NCBI GenBank assembly: GCA_003219225.1
Contig: QHPZ01000227.1
Coordinates: 1-7,371 of the forward strand
Reading direction: 5' to 3'
Source of the DNA: Verrucomicrobiota bacterium
Lineage (GTDB): Bacteria > Verrucomicrobiota > Verrucomicrobiia > Chthoniobacterales > UBA10450
Length of the DNA: 7,371 nucleotides
The notes beneath the pieces are model-generated. The model saw nothing but the letters and a program-made list of their open reading frames with translations, was not told the DNA's origin and ran no database searches. Position 1 is the first letter of the stretch. The number at the start of each line of letters is the position of its first letter. Position numbers and translations under genes: made by a program. Below, piece by piece: positions 4,840 to 7,371 of this stretch.

Positions 4840-6711
4840 TTACTGCGCGGCTACAGCGGCGCCGGGTCCTGTCTTTGCGATGCGCTGGAGCAAAAGTCGA
4901 GCACTATTCTCCGGCACGATGAAGCGCAGCTCCAGGGTGCTGCCTTGCTTCACGACCTCGGGCGGTTGAGTACAGAGCAATAAATCCGAGTCCTGCAGTC
5001 GCAGCCAGCGCTGCGGTGCCTGGCGCAAGCTCGTTGCCAATTGCGACGCCGCGTCCGACGAATTCAATTTCAAAAGCAGCTTCGCTTTTACCGGATTTTG
5101 CAGGGTCATGGCCAACCCGAGCAACTGCGGCGCCTCGAGTAGTTCGGATGCGAAGACGGGCTGGAAGACGCGCGACAGGTTCGGCGGGTTGCGCGAAATC
5201 AGCCGCAGCGCGCTTTCGCGATCGAGTGCCTGAAAGCGATCGAAGAGCTGGCCGGTTATCTTGAGGTCGAGCTTGATTCCGAGACGCACGCGCACCAGCT
5301 CGTCCACTCCGCTTGTCGTGCCGACGGCAAGATTGGTGGGGCCAAGTCGGGCAATACTCAGGTTAGGTTTTTCCCAAACCGGCAGGCCGGCGATGGTGCG
5401 CTTTTTGAAGGTCCGGTCCCGCTCAATCGAGCGGATAACGCGCGAGACGTCGTTGCGCGCCTCGACCAGAATGAACTCGCGTGTGTTTCCAGCTTCTTCC
5501 GTGGTCAGCGCGCGCGTGATTTGCACCGCGTCGTGCGGCAGATTCAACGTGGGCGTGGCGGCGACAGCGCCGACCAATCCCGACCAGACGTTCGCCCAGT
5601 TGCCCGGCTGATCTTTGCGCCAGCGTTTCGGAAGATCGTCGCGCTCGAACTGATCGCAATTGATCGAAAGGATTGTTTCTGTTTCCTGCGGCAACCATTC
5701 GCGTTTCTTCGGCGAGTGGAAGACGAGCGGCAAAATGATGGCGAGCAGGACTAGCAACGAAACGACGCTGAAGTAAAATTGCCGCAGCTCCTGCTTGTCG
5801 ATCTTGCTCGAGACTAGCGCCAGCTCGTTTTTGTGCTGGAGATGTCGATCGACTGCAGCGCGGTGCCGACGCACATCGTCGAGCAAATGCGGCGCGTTTG
5901 GCGGCGCGATGCCCTGCGACGCGAGATGGCGCCCGATGTTGAGATAAGCGGGATTTTTCTGCTCCTCGACACTTTGATGGTGCGTGCGCGCTTCTTTCAA
6001 TGCGTCCTGTTGAGCGCGGATTTTTTCGGCAAACGCGCGATCACGCGCATCGAACTCGCCACGCACTTTGTCGATATTTTTTTCGACGACGGCGACTTCC
6101 GCTTCAGCGGCGATCAACTTTTCCTTGGCCACGCGCAGGGCATCGGCGCTGCCCATTCGCGCGCGAACAAGCTCGGCGCGTTCATCGGGCAGGCGATTGC
6201 GCCGCGCATTGAGTCCTGCCATGCGCGTGTCGAAATCCGGTGGCGGCGGCGCGAGCGCTTCCAATTCGGAAAGCTCCTTTAGCAATTGGCGATCGGCGCT
6301 TTCGTTTTCCTGAACTCTTCGCTCCACCGCAGCCAGCTCGCGTTCGCAGAGTTCCGTCGTGCTCTTGGCCTGATTGCGCTTTTGCAGCAGTGGTTTCTTG
6401 TCGAGCTTGAGCTTCGTGATCGCTTCGTGTTCGGTCTCCGCGTTTTGCTCGCGGTCGGCCTCGATCTTTTTGATGCTCTCCTCGATCTGCGTGATTCGAA
6501 GCGCGACCTCCTTTTGCTCCTGCTCGAGCTTCTTGAGGGCGACGATTTCGTTGCGCAGCTCGGGGAAGTTCGCCGCCTGCGACGTGCCTTCGCGTCCGAG
6601 ACTGATTTCGCTTTTCTGGAGCAGGCGTTTTTCGTGGCGTAGCGCCATGCGGGTTTTCTGGCGCTTGATCTTCAGCGCGATCTCGCGCAGGCCGGTGCGA
6701 ATGAAGCTCAC
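4840..6711 (-). CDS. Large coiled-coil, single-TM protein with C-terminal envelope domain, function unknown
   Basis: Not recognised as a characterised family. The 623 residues divide as follows. A basic N-terminus (1-35) is followed by a charged heptad-rich coiled coil (about 50-153), a proline break APPPPDF (154-160), and a second coiled coil (about 170-250). A conserved-looking linker, NPAYLNIGRHLASQGIAPPN (253-272), comes next, then a third short helix, and one TM segment, YFSVVSLLVLLAIILPLVF (313-331). The last roughly 290 residues are predicted to be extracytoplasmic. That C-terminal part (ILSINCDQF; GLPVWEKPN; TNLAVGTTSGVDELV; VKAKLLLKLNSSDAASQLATSL) resembles in style the alternating beta-alpha domains of uncharacterised envelope proteins from Planctomycetes and Verrucomicrobia; this is impression, not a search result. 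No signal peptide is seen, so an N-in, C-out topology is likely. The GTG start at 6709-6711 follows an in-frame TAG at 6721-6723; ATG 6646-6648 (M22) is an alternative. The dipeptidase gene follows after 11 nt. A structural or scaffolding role is a guess. Confidence 0.85.
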   Translation of the reverse strand: MSFIRTGLREIALKIKRQKTRMALRHEKRLLQKSEISLGREGTSQAANFPELRNEIVALKKLEQEQKEVALRITQIEESIKKIEADREQNAETEHEAITKLKLDKKPLLQKRNQAKSTTELCERELAAVERRVQENESADRQLLKELSELEALAPPPPDFDTRMAGLNARRNRLPDERAELVRARMGSADALRVAKEKLIAAEAEVAVVEKNIDKVRGEFDARDRAFAEKIRAQQDALKEARTHHQSVEEQKNPAYLNIGRHLASQGIAPPNAPHLLDDVRRHRAAVDRHLQHKNELALVSSKIDKQELRQFYFSVVSLLVLLAIILPLVFHSPKKREWLPQETETILSINCDQFERDDLPKRWRKDQPGNWANVWSGLVGAVAATPTLNLPHDAVQITRALTTEEAGNTREFILVEARNDVSRVIRSIERDRTFKKRTIAGLPVWEKPNLSIARLGPTNLAVGTTSGVDELVRVRLGIKLDLKITGQLFDRFQALDRESALRLISRNPPNLSRVFQPVFASELLEAPQLLGLAMTLQNPVKAKLLLKLNSSDAASQLATSLRQAPQRWLRLQDSDLLLCTQPPEVVKQGSTLELRFIVPENSARLLLQRIAKTGPGAAVAAQ

Positions 6712-6764
6712 AAGATAACGCTAGCCAAACCCTGCCTTGGACAAAGAATTTTTCCGCCGGAGCC
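6712..6764 (-). other. 53-nt gap between acs and the coiled-coil gene
   Basis: No convincing terminator, promoter or ribosome-binding site can be read here. An in-frame TAG at 6721-6723 limits the N-terminus of the downstream protein. The AT-rich TTATCTT just before the GTG could be part of a promoter -10 region, but no partner -35 element is evident. Confidence 0.3.
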
Positions 6765-7371
6765 TTACTCCTCTGGCTCGGCCAGTTTGGCGAGAACACT
6801 GAAATCTTCCAGGGTAGTTGTGTCGCCGGTGACGGTTTTGCCGGTGGCGATCTCTTTGAGAAGGCGGCGCATGATTTTTCCGCTGCGCGTTTTGGGTAGC
6901 GCTTCCGCAAAGCGCACTTCGTCAGGTTTGGCGATTGCGCCGATGTGTTTGCCAACGTGGTCGCGCAATTCCTGTTTCAGCGCATGACTCGGGTCGGCGC
7001 CGCTTTTCAAGGTGACAAAAGCGACGACGCCCTGGCCTTTGAGCTCATCCGGTCGGCCGACCACTGCGGCCTCGGCGACGCGCGCGTGACTGACCAGTGC
7101 GCTTTCGATTTCCGAGGTGCCAAGGCGATGTCCCGCGACATTCAAAACATCATCAATCCGGCCGACGATCCAGAAGTAACCATTCTCATCGCGCCGGGCG
7201 CCGTCACCGGTGAGATAGTTTCCTTTGAATTCACTCCAGTATTGTTTGCGGTAGCGCTCCTTGTCGCCGTAGATGGTGCGCAGCATCGCCGGCCAAGGCC
7301 GGCGGACAATCAATTTTCCACCTACGTTTGCGCCAACTTCGTTGCCTCGCTCGTCCACCACCGCGGGATCG
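6765..7371 (-). CDS. acs: Acetyl-CoA synthetase, C-terminal third (5' end beyond window)
   Basis: The visible 201 residues match the C-terminal part of AMP-forming acetyl-CoA synthetase, which converts acetate, ATP and CoA to acetyl-CoA in the cytoplasm for acetate use. In order they contain GGKLIVRRPWPAMLRTIYGD, YWSEFKGNYLTGDGARRDE, GRIDDVLNVAGHRLGTSEIE (the hinge and start of the mobile C-terminal domain), EAAVVGRPDELKGQG, and LPKTRSGKIMRRLLKEIA near the end. The lysine in TRSGK is the adenylation-step catalytic lysine that is inhibited by acetylation in Salmonella and E. coli (Lys609). GDTTTLED matches the GDTSTLAD tail of E. coli Acs. The whole stretch aligns closely with E. coli Acs, which favours acs over other acyl-CoA synthetases such as propionyl-CoA synthetase. 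The gene ends in TAA, 53 nt before the coiled-coil gene. No hairpin with a T-run is seen in that gap, so readthrough into the downstream genes is possible. Confidence 0.95.
   Translation of the reverse strand, partial: DPAVVDERGNEVGANVGGKLIVRRPWPAMLRTIYGDKERYRKQYWSEFKGNYLTGDGARRDENGYFWIVGRIDDVLNVAGHRLGTSEIESALVSHARVAEAAVVGRPDELKGQGVVAFVTLKSGADPSHALKQELRDHVGKHIGAIAKPDEVRFAEALPKTRSGKIMRRLLKEIATGKTVTGDTTTLEDFSVLAKLAEPEE

Noticed and set aside
6182..6955. A 257-codon open frame on the minus strand overlapping the coiled-coil gene and acs
   Set aside because: It is a different-frame shadow with low-complexity Arg/Ala/Pro content; the overlapping frames carry clear heptads and acs motifs.

Overview
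This 7.4 kb window is a GC-rich bacterial chromosomal segment packed with protein genes. It looks like an ordinary core-genome region rather than a phage, plasmid or defence island. The organism cannot be named from sequence alone. The base composition, the mix of GTG and ATG starts, several genes without a clear Shine-Dalgarno site, the palindromic intergenic repeat and the lineage-specific look of the coiled-coil protein suggest a Verrucomicrobiota-like soil or aquatic bacterium. That is inference at low to moderate confidence.

The layout is two converging gene sets. On the plus strand (1-2205) are the last codons of a protein that resembles a TonB C-terminal domain, an AAG/MPG-type DNA-3-methyladenine glycosylase translationally coupled to it, a 60-nt palindromic repeat that supplies the glycosylase stop codon, mnmA (tRNA U34 2-thiouridylase) and cutA. 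mnmA and cutA are 3 nt apart and in the same frame. A long near-perfect palindrome at 2197-2227 separates the two sets and contains the stop codons of both converging genes.

On the minus strand, read from 7371 down to 2211, are the C-terminal third of acetyl-CoA synthetase (acs, cut by the window edge), a 623-residue coiled-coil/single-TM/envelope-domain protein of unknown function, a secreted VanX-type D-Ala-D-Ala dipeptidase, a small four-TM membrane protein that overlaps the dipeptidase stop by an ATGA junction, and a 12-TM APC-superfamily amino acid permease. The last four are tightly packed (11 nt gap, 4 nt overlap, 18 nt gap) and probably co-transcribed.

A plausible joint role for the minus-strand set is salvage of cell-wall D-alanine. 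The exported dipeptidase would cut D-Ala-D-Ala in the periplasm and the permease would bring in the product. This is a hypothesis from gene order and family knowledge; no substrate can be read from the sequence. No tRNA, rRNA, CRISPR array, insertion sequence or prophage gene was seen, and no stretch over 300 bases lacks a gene.
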